DNA from: Algoriphagus sanaruensis
GTDB lineage: Bacteria > Bacteroidota > Bacteroidia > Cytophagales > Cyclobacteriaceae
NCBI RefSeq assembly: GCF_001593605.1
Contig: NZ_CP012836.1
Location: 1,674,001 to 1,738,000 of the forward strand
Reading direction: 5' to 3'
Length of the DNA stretch: 64,000 nucleotides
The translations under genes were made by a program, and so were the position numbers. Positions 9,301-16,897 of the stretch are shown in pieces. The notes below the pieces were generated by a model that was not told the DNA's origin, did no database searches, and saw nothing but the letters and a program-made list of their open reading frames with translations. Numbering within the stretch: position 1 is the first letter of the stretch; the number at the start of each line of letters is the position of its first letter.

Positions 9301-10704
9301 ATGGAGCGACTTCGTCCTGTTTTGTTGACTGCTTCGGCTGCAGCCTTGGGTTTCTTACCTATGGCCATCTCGTCTTCCGCAGGAGCAGAAGTTCAGCGAC
9401 CTTTGGCTACAGTGGTTGTGGGTGGATTGATCTCAGCAACTTTACTCACCTTAGTTGTCCTTCCGGTATTATACGTTTGGTTTAACACTCCGCGAAAATC
9501 TAGCATCAAATTCTCCAAAGTAGGCATGCTCCTTTTGCCAATTGTACTTGGAAGTTTGACGACCTTTGGTCAGACAGCTTCTCAATTGACACTGACTGAG
9601 GCTTTAGAGCTTGCTGAAAAGCAAAATGTCGGTATTCAAGCCGCTAAAAAGCGAATGGAAGCTGCTTATGCTCAAATTGGCACGGCTTGGAGTTTAGGTA
9701 AAAGTGAACTCTATTACAAAGAAGATCAAAATGATATTGCCGAAAACGGAGTCTACAACCGAGTTTGGGGTGTTCGTCAATCCTTGGATTTTCCAACGGT
9801 ATATGGAGCTCAGAAAAGTTTTCTACGTGCTGGTTTTGAGCAGGAAACAGCCAATTTTTCCCTTCAATTACGAAGTTTGAAAAAAGAAGTCAGTGCGGCT
9901 TTTGTGACTGCTCAATTTTGGCAATCCTTGGAGCGTAATTATCAGTATTTGGATAGTTTGTATGGTGCCTTTGCATATGCTGCAGAGCGAAGACAGGCTA
10001 CCGGTGAATCCAACCTTTTGGAAAAACTTACCGCTCAAAGTAAAAAGCGAGAAATTGCCCTAAAGCTGATTGAGGCGGAAGGGAATAAGAAAATTGCTGT
10101 GGATCAACTAAAGCAGTTGATTAATCTGGAAGGAGAAATTTCCCTTTCCTTGGAAGAGGTGGAATTGGCTGCTCCTATGGCATTGGAAAATCACCCTGGG
10201 AAGAACTGGTACGAAGCAGCTAAGCTGCAATCGTTTTACCAAACGCAAATTCAAAAACAAACCTTGCTTCCAAACATCAATTTGGATTTGTTCCGAGGAA
10301 CTAACCCTGGCGCGGAGGCAAAGATTTATCCCGGATTTGAAATTGGAGTCGGGATTCCGCTATTCTTTGGTTCTCAAGCAGCAAAGATTCGAGCTTCTAA
10401 AATCGCTCAGGATCAAATCTCTTGGGAGTCCGTTGATTTTCAGAATCGTTTAGAAACTCGATTTTCAAATTTTCAGAGACGAAAAGCCCAACTCCAGCAA
10501 GCCTTGGAATATTATGAAAAGGAGGGAAATCTGCTTGCTCAGCAATTGCAACTACAGGCGATGGTGTCCTTCAAAGAAGGAGAAATTGATTTCCTTCAAT
10601 ATGTTCAGTTGATCGAAAACTCAAGACAGATCACTGTCCAATACCTACAGTCCAAACTGGACTTTCAATTAAATGAATTAGAACTGCTTTACTTGAATAA
10701 CTAA
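6385..10704 (+). CDS. CusA/CzcA-type heavy-metal RND pump fused to a TolC-like outer-membrane factor
   Basis: The 1439-residue protein is a two-part fusion. Residues 1 to about 1035 are an HME-type RND transporter. The TM4 motif DFGIIIDGAVIIVE carries D400, D406 and E413, the proton-relay residues diagnostic of metal-exporting RND pumps, and GKMFRPMA and the porter domains are intact. Residues of about 1040-1062 (VGMLLLPIVLGSLTTFGQ) look like a former signal peptide. They would form a 13th membrane pass, placing the C-terminal part in the periplasm. Residues 1063-1439 are an outer-membrane efflux protein (two OEP repeats, LTLTEALELAEKQN). Such fusions are known in Bacteroidetes and fit the trimer:trimer stoichiometry of the complex. 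The adaptor gene follows with a 1-bp stop/start overlap. The exported metal is not determined. Confidence 0.9.
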   Translation: MLDRIIHWSISNKLIIFIFIAAWIGFGSYALIHLPIGAVPDVTNNQVQVITTSRNLATEDVEKFLTYPVELEMANLPGVKEIRSVSKFGLSVVTIVFEEDLGTYLPRQLIAERLKIAQERIPAGFGTPFMGPISTGLGEIYQYVIDVKPGYEDQYSITDLRTIQDWIVRRNLSGIEGVIEVNTWGGFLKQYEVALNPERLKAFGINLSQVYEVLSKNNSIAGGSYIEKTNESFFIRGEGQVKTLEDIENIVLEVRNGSPVYIRDIAKVQFGHANRFGAITANGEGEKVLGQVMMLKGADGKGTIDRVKARIAEMENTLPEGVVINGFLDRSELIGRTTFTISENLILGCLIVVFVVVLLLGNIRSGLVVASVIPLSLLFALSMMFIFGVDANLMSLGAIDFGIIIDGAVIIVEYIAYQFAKSSSHFSSLNAKERRTEKDKIALQGASKMMHSAVFGQIIIIIVFIPILSLSGVEGKMFRPMAEVFSFALIGAMILGLTYVPVVSSMFLKSEAPGPKNISVRIIGFLNKLYRPTIEWALAHTKVVLSAALGLLISAVLIFSRMGAEFVPTLDEGDFVIQPVLKTGTTLTNTVETITEIEKILKKFPEVKQVVTRIGAAEIPTDPMSMEESDVIVTLHPPSEWTTVETKDELAEQFKIALEAIPGLDYEFTQPIEMRFNELITGVRADLAIKVFGEDLDVLLHTAQKIEAAIQGVEGAADIILEKVDGLPQMKIEYDRAKVAKYGLNVEDLNQVVTMGFAGLSTGTVFEGEKQFDLVVRFDGPYRKDIENLENASIQLPTGGSIPLSELATISYTKGPAKISRDNTQRRIVVGVNVRNRDLQSVVDDIQEIVRTQVEIPEGYRVSYGGQFENLQQARNRLMIAVPVALVLIFALLYFAFSSTKEAFMIYTAIPFSAIGGVVLLWMRDMPFSISAGVGFIALFGIAVLNGIVMIEHFKSMKHRYDSMKEMVIHGAMERLRPVLLTASAAALGFLPMAISSSAGAEVQRPLATVVVGGLISATLLTLVVLPVLYVWFNTPRKSSIKFSKVGMLLLPIVLGSLTTFGQTASQLTLTEALELAEKQNVGIQAAKKRMEAAYAQIGTAWSLGKSELYYKEDQNDIAENGVYNRVWGVRQSLDFPTVYGAQKSFLRAGFEQETANFSLQLRSLKKEVSAAFVTAQFWQSLERNYQYLDSLYGAFAYAAERRQATGESNLLEKLTAQSKKREIALKLIEAEGNKKIAVDQLKQLINLEGEISLSLEEVELAAPMALENHPGKNWYEAAKLQSFYQTQIQKQTLLPNINLDLFRGTNPGAEAKIYPGFEIGVGIPLFFGSQAAKIRASKIAQDQISWESVDFQNRLETRFSNFQRRKAQLQQALEYYEKEGNLLAQQLQLQAMVSFKEGEIDFLQYVQLIENSRQITVQYLQSKLDFQLNELELLYLNN

Positions 10705-11855
10705 TGAAAACCCGTTTCACATTTTTACAAAAGACCATGGCTTTGGCGCTTATTTCCTCTGGAATTTGGGCCTGCTCTAATCCTGAATCCAAGGATGGCA
10801 TTCAAGTCAATGAAGGTGAATCTGAATCCACTGAAATCACGGTTTCGGACACCCAGTTTTCTACCATGAAAATGGAATGGGGAAAACTTAATCAAGGGGA
10901 ATTTTCGGAAGAAATTACAGTACAGGGGATGGTTCGCATCCCAGTAGAAGGCATGCAGGAAATCGCTGCCTACTACGGAGGTTATGTGCAGGGGCTAAAG
11001 CTGATCGAGGGGGAACCTGTGAGAAAAGGACAGGTGCTATTTTATCTGGAAAACCCTGATTTCATCAAGTTGCAGCAAGATTACTTGGAGACGAAAAGCA
11101 TGCTTGATTTCCTTAAATCAGAGTTTGAGCGTCAGCAGATTTTGGCAAAGGAGCAGATTTCAGCTCAGAAAAATTTGATCAAAGCGAAGTCTGATTATGA
11201 AATGTCGCTAGCCAAGGCCAACAGTTTGAAAAAACAGCTAGCATTAATTTCGATTTCTGCTGATGCACTTTCTGCTGAAACGATCCAATCTCGCATTCCG
11301 GTGTATTCTCCTGTAAATGGATATGTCGAAACAGTGGATGCTATTCCGGGTCAATTTCTTCCTCCTTCTGGGAAAGCCCTATCACTGCTGAGCAAAGAGC
11401 ATATCCATGTTGAATTGGTGCTTTTCGAAAAAGATGCCTCCAAAGTTCACAAAGGTCAGCGTGTTGAATTTTCTAGTCCTGATCTTCCCAATGAAAAATT
11501 GGAAGCTGAAATCTATGTTATTGGGCAAGCAATCAATGAGCAGCGCCAAATCAATGTTCATGCTCACATGAAAGATGAAGCCAAAGAGAAAACCTTGATT
11601 CCGGGTATGTTTTTACAAGCCAAAATCCAATTGGATCCTATAGAGTCTTTGGCTGTCCCTGAAGAAGCCGTAATCGAAGTGGATGGCGAATTTTACATTT
11701 TGATTCAAGGCGCTAAATCAGGAGATACCTATCAATTGGAAAAGGTAAAGGTTACTCCAGGTCCAAGAATTCACCATTTGATTTCTATCCAGCCAGAGCG
11801 AGAACTCGATTCTACCACGGTGGTGTTGGTGAAAGGTGGTTTTAATTTGATCTAA
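10704..11855 (+). CDS. RND efflux periplasmic adaptor lipoprotein (CusB/CzcB family)
   Basis: The 383-residue protein has a lipoprotein signal with lipobox SGIWAC (Cys near residue 24), so it should be anchored to a membrane by lipid. It has the membrane-fusion-protein order: beta-barrel/lipoyl half (GGYVQGLKLIEGEPVRKGQVLFYLENPDF), an alpha-hairpin of about 60 residues, the second lipoyl half (SPVNGYVETVDAIPGQFL), a beta-barrel and a membrane-proximal domain. It bridges the inner-membrane pump and the outer-membrane channel. Translation is coupled to the pump through a TAATG junction. No Met/His-rich N-terminal metal-binding extension of the CusB type is evident. Confidence 0.9.
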   Translation: MKTRFTFLQKTMALALISSGIWACSNPESKDGIQVNEGESESTEITVSDTQFSTMKMEWGKLNQGEFSEEITVQGMVRIPVEGMQEIAAYYGGYVQGLKLIEGEPVRKGQVLFYLENPDFIKLQQDYLETKSMLDFLKSEFERQQILAKEQISAQKNLIKAKSDYEMSLAKANSLKKQLALISISADALSAETIQSRIPVYSPVNGYVETVDAIPGQFLPPSGKALSLLSKEHIHVELVLFEKDASKVHKGQRVEFSSPDLPNEKLEAEIYVIGQAINEQRQINVHAHMKDEAKEKTLIPGMFLQAKIQLDPIESLAVPEEAVIEVDGEFYILIQGAKSGDTYQLEKVKVTPGPRIHHLISIQPERELDSTTVVLVKGGFNLI

Positions 11856-11871
11856 ACGCCATAAGAAATAA

Positions 11872-12552
11872 GTGAACCATCCACTCGACAATCCTATTTG
11901 GACAGCATTAACTACCGGGAGTAAGAAATTTTCCTATGGGGATGAGCATATCCGCTTGATTGATCGAGATATGGGTTTTTTTGCGGGCCTACCAAGCTAT
12001 GAGCCTGAGCATTTGGAGTCTCTTTGGGATGTGCTCGAGGATGGTGTTAAGGTGATTTTATTTACCCCAAATCCATTGGAATTAGATGATCGATGGATTG
12101 TTCACAATGATCGAAAATTACTTCAAATGGTCTGGGATAATGAGGTGGAAAACCTAGAACTCAGCGATTCGGTCCAGCCACTTGATCCTTCACATGTGTC
12201 ACAGATGATGGCGCTTACCGATCTGATGCGGCCGGGACCTTTTTTGGAAAAGACGATTTTATTTGGGAATTATTTCGGGATTTTTTCCAGAAATAAGTTG
12301 ATTTCTATGGCTGGGGCCAGACTCAATCCAGCTCCGTTTACAGAGGTTTCTGCCGTCTGTACCTTAAAAGATTACCAAGGTCGAGGACTGTCCAAAAAGG
12401 TCATGTCCGCTGTGATCAATTCATTGGTTGCACAGGAAAGCATTCCATTTTTACATTTATATCCAGACAATCTCTCAGCATTTAAATTGTATTCTTCGCT
12501 GGGTTTTGTTTCGAGGGCTATGCTAAGAGTGTATTCCTTGGAGAAAACGTGA
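11872..12552 (+). CDS. GNAT-family N-acetyltransferase (FR47-like)
   Basis: The 226-residue protein starts at GTG 11872, 16 bp after the adaptor stop, with no better ATG. The C-terminal half carries the acetyl-CoA binding pattern VCTLKDYQGRGLSKKVMSAV and the family tail FLHLYPDNLSAFKLYSSLGFV. The N-terminal half has weak similarity to the paired GNAT fold of FR47-like proteins. The substrate is unknown. The short spacing suggests cotranscription with the efflux genes, but I see no functional link to metal resistance. Confidence 0.8.
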   Translation: MNHPLDNPIWTALTTGSKKFSYGDEHIRLIDRDMGFFAGLPSYEPEHLESLWDVLEDGVKVILFTPNPLELDDRWIVHNDRKLLQMVWDNEVENLELSDSVQPLDPSHVSQMMALTDLMRPGPFLEKTILFGNYFGIFSRNKLISMAGARLNPAPFTEVSAVCTLKDYQGRGLSKKVMSAVINSLVAQESIPFLHLYPDNLSAFKLYSSLGFVSRAMLRVYSLEKT

Positions 12553-12727
12553 CAAAAGTAGGGGCTTGATGTGCTTAATTTTTAATTTGGAATTTTCGAT
12601 CAATTAGTATTTCCATTAAAGCTATGTCAAAACAAATATTGATTTGGCTCATGAAAATTTAGAATCGATTAATTATCCAATATCTTTATTCCAAATCACC
12701 CAGATTTATTATCAAATCCATTTCCAA

Positions 12728-13822
12728 ATGAAAAAAAATGTCATAGGTATCCTTGTTTTTTTGATGACTTTAAGTCTCGGGTTTTCTCAATCAAAAACTA
12801 CCAAGACTGAAAACATCATTTTGATCACATTTGATGGTCTTCGGTGGCAGGAACTCTTTAAGGGGGCAGATTCACTCTTTGTAGATGATACTGGAATGAT
12901 TCAAAATCAAGGGTCCCTTTTGGCGGATTTTTGGCATCCTGACCCTTCGGTAAGAAGAAAGAAGCTTTTTCCTTTTTTCTGGAACACAATAGCCCAGGAA
13001 GGACAAATCTATGGAAACCGAGCTTATGGAAATTTGGTGAATAATAGTAACTCCATGTGGTTTTCGTATCCTGGATACAATGAATTTCTAAGTGGATTTG
13101 CAGATGATGAGCGAATCAATAGTAACTCCAAAATCAATAATCCTAATTTGACGCTCTTGGAATACCTCAATCAAATGCCCGAATATAATGGGAAAGTGAT
13201 GGCATTCGGGAGCTGGGATGTATTCCCTTATATTATCAATGAGGAGCGAAGTGGAATTCCTGTAAATGCAGGTTTTGAACTTGCGGCTGGAGATCAATTA
13301 ACGGATGTAGAAAAAACGATAAATCGTCTTCAACAAGAAATTCGAGGGCCTTGGGAACGGGTGCGATTGGACCCCTTTACGCATCATTATGCACTTGAGG
13401 CCATAAAAACAAAAAAGCCAAAGGTGCTTTACATTGCCTATGGCGAGACCGACGATTGGGCACATGATGGAGAATACGATCAATACCTTTGGTCAGCCCG
13501 CCAAACAGATAAGTATATCCAAGAGATTTGGGAAACCATCCAAGCAAATCCACAATACAAGGATAAAACAACCATGATTATTGGGGTGGATCATGGCCGT
13601 GGTATTACCAAACGAAGCTGGAAAAGTCACGGAAGTGATGTCCCTCAGGCTGGTCAAATTTGGCTAATGGCCATTGGTCCAGATACTCCAGCTAAAGGTG
13701 AAATGAAGATCCAAGGCCAATGGTATTCAAGCATGGTCGCTCGAACAGTGTTTACTTTGTTGGGAATTGATGAGTATCCGGATCCAAAAGCAGGAAAAGA
13801 GATTTTAGAAATGCTAAAGTGA
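12728..13822 (+). CDS. Secreted alkaline-phosphatase-superfamily metalloenzyme
   Basis: The start at ATG 12728 is chosen because it gives a clean signal peptide (MKKNVIGILVFLMTLSLGFSQ); the frame is open further upstream without a signal. The 364-residue product has the superfamily metal-ligand motifs: ILITFDGLRWQELFKGAD near the N-terminus, AYGETDDWAHDGEYDQY in the middle and GVDHGRG near the C-terminus. It probably hydrolyses phospho- or sulfo-esters in the periplasm, but the nucleophile Thr/Ser cannot be placed with certainty and the substrate is unknown. The gene is monocistronic; the roughly 280 bp to the next convergent gene hold no convincing terminator. Confidence 0.8.
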   Translation: MKKNVIGILVFLMTLSLGFSQSKTTKTENIILITFDGLRWQELFKGADSLFVDDTGMIQNQGSLLADFWHPDPSVRRKKLFPFFWNTIAQEGQIYGNRAYGNLVNNSNSMWFSYPGYNEFLSGFADDERINSNSKINNPNLTLLEYLNQMPEYNGKVMAFGSWDVFPYIINEERSGIPVNAGFELAAGDQLTDVEKTINRLQQEIRGPWERVRLDPFTHHYALEAIKTKKPKVLYIAYGETDDWAHDGEYDQYLWSARQTDKYIQEIWETIQANPQYKDKTTMIIGVDHGRGITKRSWKSHGSDVPQAGQIWLMAIGPDTPAKGEMKIQGQWYSSMVARTVFTLLGIDEYPDPKAGKEILEMLK

Positions 13823-14104
13823 GATAACAAAACAGGAGCCTCAAATTACTTTTAGACCGCCGTTTGGAGCATAATCCAATTAATCTAAGTGCTCAAGTGG
13901 CCAAAATGCTGGTGATTTACTTTTTTGAAAATTCTTGATTTTCGAAAATTAGCGTTACGATTAATTTTCTGCCTTTATTTCCCCTTGACCAGTGGCATTT
14001 TCCTTTCATTAGAAAAATCTCAAATCATGATTATTTAAAAGGATTTTGGATACGCAAATATTCATGCAATAAATCCTGCCCTCATGTCGAGAGCAGCATT
14101 TTTT

Positions 14105-14533
14105 TTAGCTCATCTTAAAAGCTTGCCTTGCGAGGAGTTTCCAATTTCCATTTTCTTTTACCCAAATCATCATCACTCCAAGATGAAGACTGACAGGGTT
14201 TCCATTAGAAAGAATGGATCCGGTTACCTCATGGCGGACAATCGCCATATTTTTGTCATACATCGAAACCTCAAGGTTACTCATGTCCCAGACTTGATAA
14301 TCTGCCTTTTTTCCAGAAAATACGGCTAAAAATTCAGCTTGATTTTCAATCTGACCTCCTGAATGTCCATAATCGAGGGAGGTGGAAGTGAGGCTTTCAA
14401 GTGTCTTTACATCTTCATTTAGAAGGGCTGTCCGGAAGTTTTCGACTGCTGAAACGACTTCCTGGTCGGTTTGGCCAAATGCAAGCGAAGTCCAAAGACT
14501 GGTGATTAAGATGAGAGTGAGTGTTTTTTTCAT
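14105..14533 (-). CDS. Secreted SnoaL/NTF2-like protein (DUF4440-like)
   Basis: The 142-residue protein has a signal peptide MKKTLTLILITSLWTSLAFGQ and an NTF2-like fold signature: VVSAVENFRTALLNEDVKTLESLTS at the start and a C-terminal VMMIWVKENGNWKLLARQAFK. These cone-shaped domains bind small molecules or act as isomerase-like enzymes; no catalytic residues can be assigned. It is the last gene of a minus-strand run of small genes but has its own upstream gap of about 45 bp. Confidence 0.75.
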   Translation of the reverse strand: MKKTLTLILITSLWTSLAFGQTDQEVVSAVENFRTALLNEDVKTLESLTSTSLDYGHSGGQIENQAEFLAVFSGKKADYQVWDMSNLEVSMYDKNMAIVRHEVTGSILSNGNPVSLHLGVMMIWVKENGNWKLLARQAFKMS

Positions 14534-14578
14534 GGGGTGCTGAGATTATTTAGGTTATGTTGAGAGATCAGTTGAAGT

Positions 14579-15016
14579 CTAGTTTTTTGGATGGCTTAAA
14601 GAGTTGTTTTTTCCGCCTCCTAATTTCCATCCCAACCAAGCCATGGGAAAGTACGCTAACAGCAAGTCGCTGACATTAAACCAAAGCGGGGAAGGCAGGC
14701 TCATCACATTGATCGTTCCACCAATAAAAAACAAAAGTCCGATGGAAAGGCTGTACCATTTTTGGAAGGAGGCGGCAATCATCGAAGTTAGCCAAGCTCC
14801 AACAAAGGTTCCTAAGGCATGTGCTAGAAATGGCAGTAGGAAATGCTTGGGTTCCATGAGTTCCATCGCCTTCAAAAGTCCTTCCGCAGTAGTCAAGTCT
14901 GCTCCCTCAGGAGGAGGGATAATTGCTGCACTGTTGAGGATAATGAGCATGTTTACAGTGCCTCCGATGAGTAATCCCACCAAAATGGCTAGCATATTTT
15001 TCAAAATTGGATGCAT
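14579..15016 (-). CDS. Four-helix membrane protein of unknown function
   Basis: The 145-residue protein has hydrophobic segments at about 5-30, 60-82, 88-108 and 112-130 and a Lys/Asn-rich tail. It begins inside the DUF1003 gene's stop codon (TAATG overlap), so the two are translationally coupled. It resembles small integral membrane proteins annotated as hypothetical in Bacteroidetes; I do not recognise a function. Confidence 0.7.
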   Translation of the reverse strand: MHPILKNMLAILVGLLIGGTVNMLIILNSAAIIPPPEGADLTTAEGLLKAMELMEPKHFLLPFLAHALGTFVGAWLTSMIAASFQKWYSLSIGLLFFIGGTINVMSLPSPLWFNVSDLLLAYFPMAWLGWKLGGGKNNSLSHPKN

Positions 15017-15714
15017 TAGAGGCTGGGTTTATGTTTGAGTTGCTTCATCAAATCTTCCAGATAGTCGATTTGTACTTCTTGAATTTCGAGCAGCTTTCGG
15101 TTTTGATGGATGATCAAATGATCAATTTTTTCACTTAGAAGCTTGATTTCGAGTTCAGCCTTTAGGTCAACTTTGTAGTCATACTCGGAGCGTTTTCGAT
15201 CTTTGGCTTCTTGCCGATTTTGACTCATCATGATAATTGGAGCCTGAATCGCTGCCAAACAGGACAAAATCAAATTCAATAAAATAAAAGGGTAAGGATC
15301 AAAAGGTTGCTTGGCAAGGACATAAGCATTGATGATCATCCAGATAATCAGGAAAGAGAAAAAGGTCAAAATAAAGGTCCAGCTTCCACCGAAGGTTGCG
15401 ATATGATCCGCCATCCGGTCACCAAAGGTCAATTCAGGTTCGGTATCATCTTGGATATTTTCGGAAAGAATCGAGTTTTCGCGAATGGCAGCCATCACAT
15501 CTTCGTCAATTTTCGCGATCTCTCCTTTTTCCTGTTCCACCAGCCGGGTTAGATACAGCCTTCGAAATTGATTTAACTCATCCAAGCTGATCCAATGATC
15601 TGGGCCAAAATCAGGATGATTTTCCTGGATCAATAGGAATATGCCAGCACGAATTTCTGCCCCTTGAACTTCTTCTCCCTTTTTGAGGGCTTTTTGACTG
15701 ATAAAACTTTTCAT
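15016..15714 (-). CDS. DUF1003 membrane protein
   Basis: In this 232-residue protein the DUF1003 core is clear: DRMADHIATFGGSWTFILTF starting the first helix, then FDPYPFILLNLILSCLAAIQAPIIMMSQNRQ with the conserved second helix. A C-terminal coiled-coil-like region (about 180-225) is rich in Glu/Lys/Leu. DUF1003 proteins are cytoplasmic-membrane proteins of unknown function, sometimes called cyclic nucleotide-binding-like by older annotation. The gene is 6 bp downstream of the next minus-strand gene and overlaps the following one by 1 bp. Confidence 0.8.
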   Translation of the reverse strand: MKSFISQKALKKGEEVQGAEIRAGIFLLIQENHPDFGPDHWISLDELNQFRRLYLTRLVEQEKGEIAKIDEDVMAAIRENSILSENIQDDTEPELTFGDRMADHIATFGGSWTFILTFFSFLIIWMIINAYVLAKQPFDPYPFILLNLILSCLAAIQAPIIMMSQNRQEAKDRKRSEYDYKVDLKAELEIKLLSEKIDHLIIHQNRKLLEIQEVQIDYLEDLMKQLKHKPSL

Positions 15715-15720
15715 CCGGGC

Positions 15721-16074
15721 TTATTTCTTTTTGCCTACAAATGTTCCTGTCGCCATCCCCGCCAAATCTACTTTTCCTTTAAGTTCAGTAGCTGAGGCTG
15801 TTCCATCGTATCGGAGGGTATTTCCGTCAATCGAAATTTCCAAATGAAGAACCTCGCCTTTCAGCGTTCCGGTGACTTCGGAGGTCCCAAATGTCCCGGT
15901 GTAGGTTCCAGTGATTTTTTCACCCTCTTGCTTCAAGACAAAAGTCGGAGTCCCGCTCCCCATATCCGTTTCCACTTGGACTATCCAAGTGCCGGTGATA
16001 TCGATGGAGGTTTGGGCCTTAGTCGTGAAGATTAGTCCAAAAATAAGCGAGCAAAATAGAAGTATTGTCTTCAT
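15721..16074 (-). CDS. Small secreted beta-rich protein
   Basis: The 117-residue protein has a signal peptide (MKTILLFCSLIFGLIFTTKAQ) followed by a lipocalin-like beta sandwich pattern: ITGTWIVQVETDMGSGTPTF, EKITGTYTGTFGTSEVTGTL and ELKGKVDLAGMATGTFVGKKK. Such short proteins are common and uncharacterised in Bacteroidetes. It leads a three-gene minus-strand run with the DUF1003 gene and the four-helix membrane protein. Confidence 0.7.
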   Translation of the reverse strand: MKTILLFCSLIFGLIFTTKAQTSIDITGTWIVQVETDMGSGTPTFVLKQEGEKITGTYTGTFGTSEVTGTLKGEVLHLEISIDGNTLRYDGTASATELKGKVDLAGMATGTFVGKKK

Positions 16075-16357
16075 GAGTTGTAGAGGTTATGGTCAAAAAA
16101 AGGTAAGGAAAAAAATAGAATGATTATCCGCCATCACCCGACATTTAAGAGGTTTAAGCATTAATCAATTAGAAAATGGTCAACAGTTCCCAGCAAGTGG
16201 AATTGAACCCCAGTCCCAAAACCCATTGGTTTACTGTAAAAAAGCGACTACTAATAAAGACAAGAAGATGAGGTGGGGTAGACTGATCTCAGAATTCTAA
16301 TTTTTAATGCTCACTCTTTTGGCTTTGGTGAATGGAGCTTCTTGGATTTTATTTAAA

Positions 16358-16897
16358 CTAGAAAAGACTCGTTTGTTGCTGATTCTTGTTGGCTGATGCT
16401 CCTTCTAATCGAAGTAGTTTTTTCTTGGCTTCCAGGCCGCCTGCATATCCTACCAAACTTCCATCCGAACCAATGATTCGATGACAGGGTATCAAAATGG
16501 AAATTGCATTTGCTCCATTTGCAGCCGCGACGGCACGGATGGCGTCAGGATTTCCCAATTCTTGGCTGAGTTGAAGGTAGCTTTGCGTTTGTCCATATGG
16601 AATTTTGCAAAGTTGATTCCACACTTCCATCTGAAATTGAGTGCCGACAGGTTGCATCGGAATTTGAAATTCACGGAGATTTCCAGAGAAGTAAGCCTCA
16701 AGTTGCTGCTCCAGTTCATTCATCAAAGGATGCCTTGATTCCACGAATTTAGCACCGAGGCCTGTTTGAATCCGTTGATCGATTTGGCCTCGCATCTTTC
16801 GGAAGGCCCAATCACAGAAGACAAGTTTTTCTTCAAAAATCCCGATGACTAATTTTCCAACCGGACTGGAATAGGTACTAATTGAGATTTCCTTCAT
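16358..16897 (-). CDS. ogt: Methylated-DNA-[protein]-cysteine S-methyltransferase
   Basis: This 179-residue DNA-repair protein transfers an O6-alkyl group from guanine to its own Cys. The active-site motif ILIPCHRIIG has C138, and the helix-turn-helix RAVAAANGAN at 121-130 carries the DNA-inserting Arg. The last residues, QQTSLF, match the pentapeptide motif by which bacterial repair proteins bind the DNA polymerase III beta clamp (QL[SD]LF-like). It overlaps the upstream aldo/keto reductase-RidA gene by 4 bp, so the two are probably cotranscribed. Confidence 0.9.
   Translation of the reverse strand: MKEISISTYSSPVGKLVIGIFEEKLVFCDWAFRKMRGQIDQRIQTGLGAKFVESRHPLMNELEQQLEAYFSGNLREFQIPMQPVGTQFQMEVWNQLCKIPYGQTQSYLQLSQELGNPDAIRAVAAANGANAISILIPCHRIIGSDGSLVGYAGGLEAKKKLLRLEGASANKNQQQTSLF

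Noticed and set aside
16185..16230. tRNA-like T-loop on the minus strand (GGGGTTCAATTCC)
   Set aside because: The T-stem pairs at only three of five positions and no cloverleaf or anticodon arm can be drawn; at best it is a tRNA remnant.
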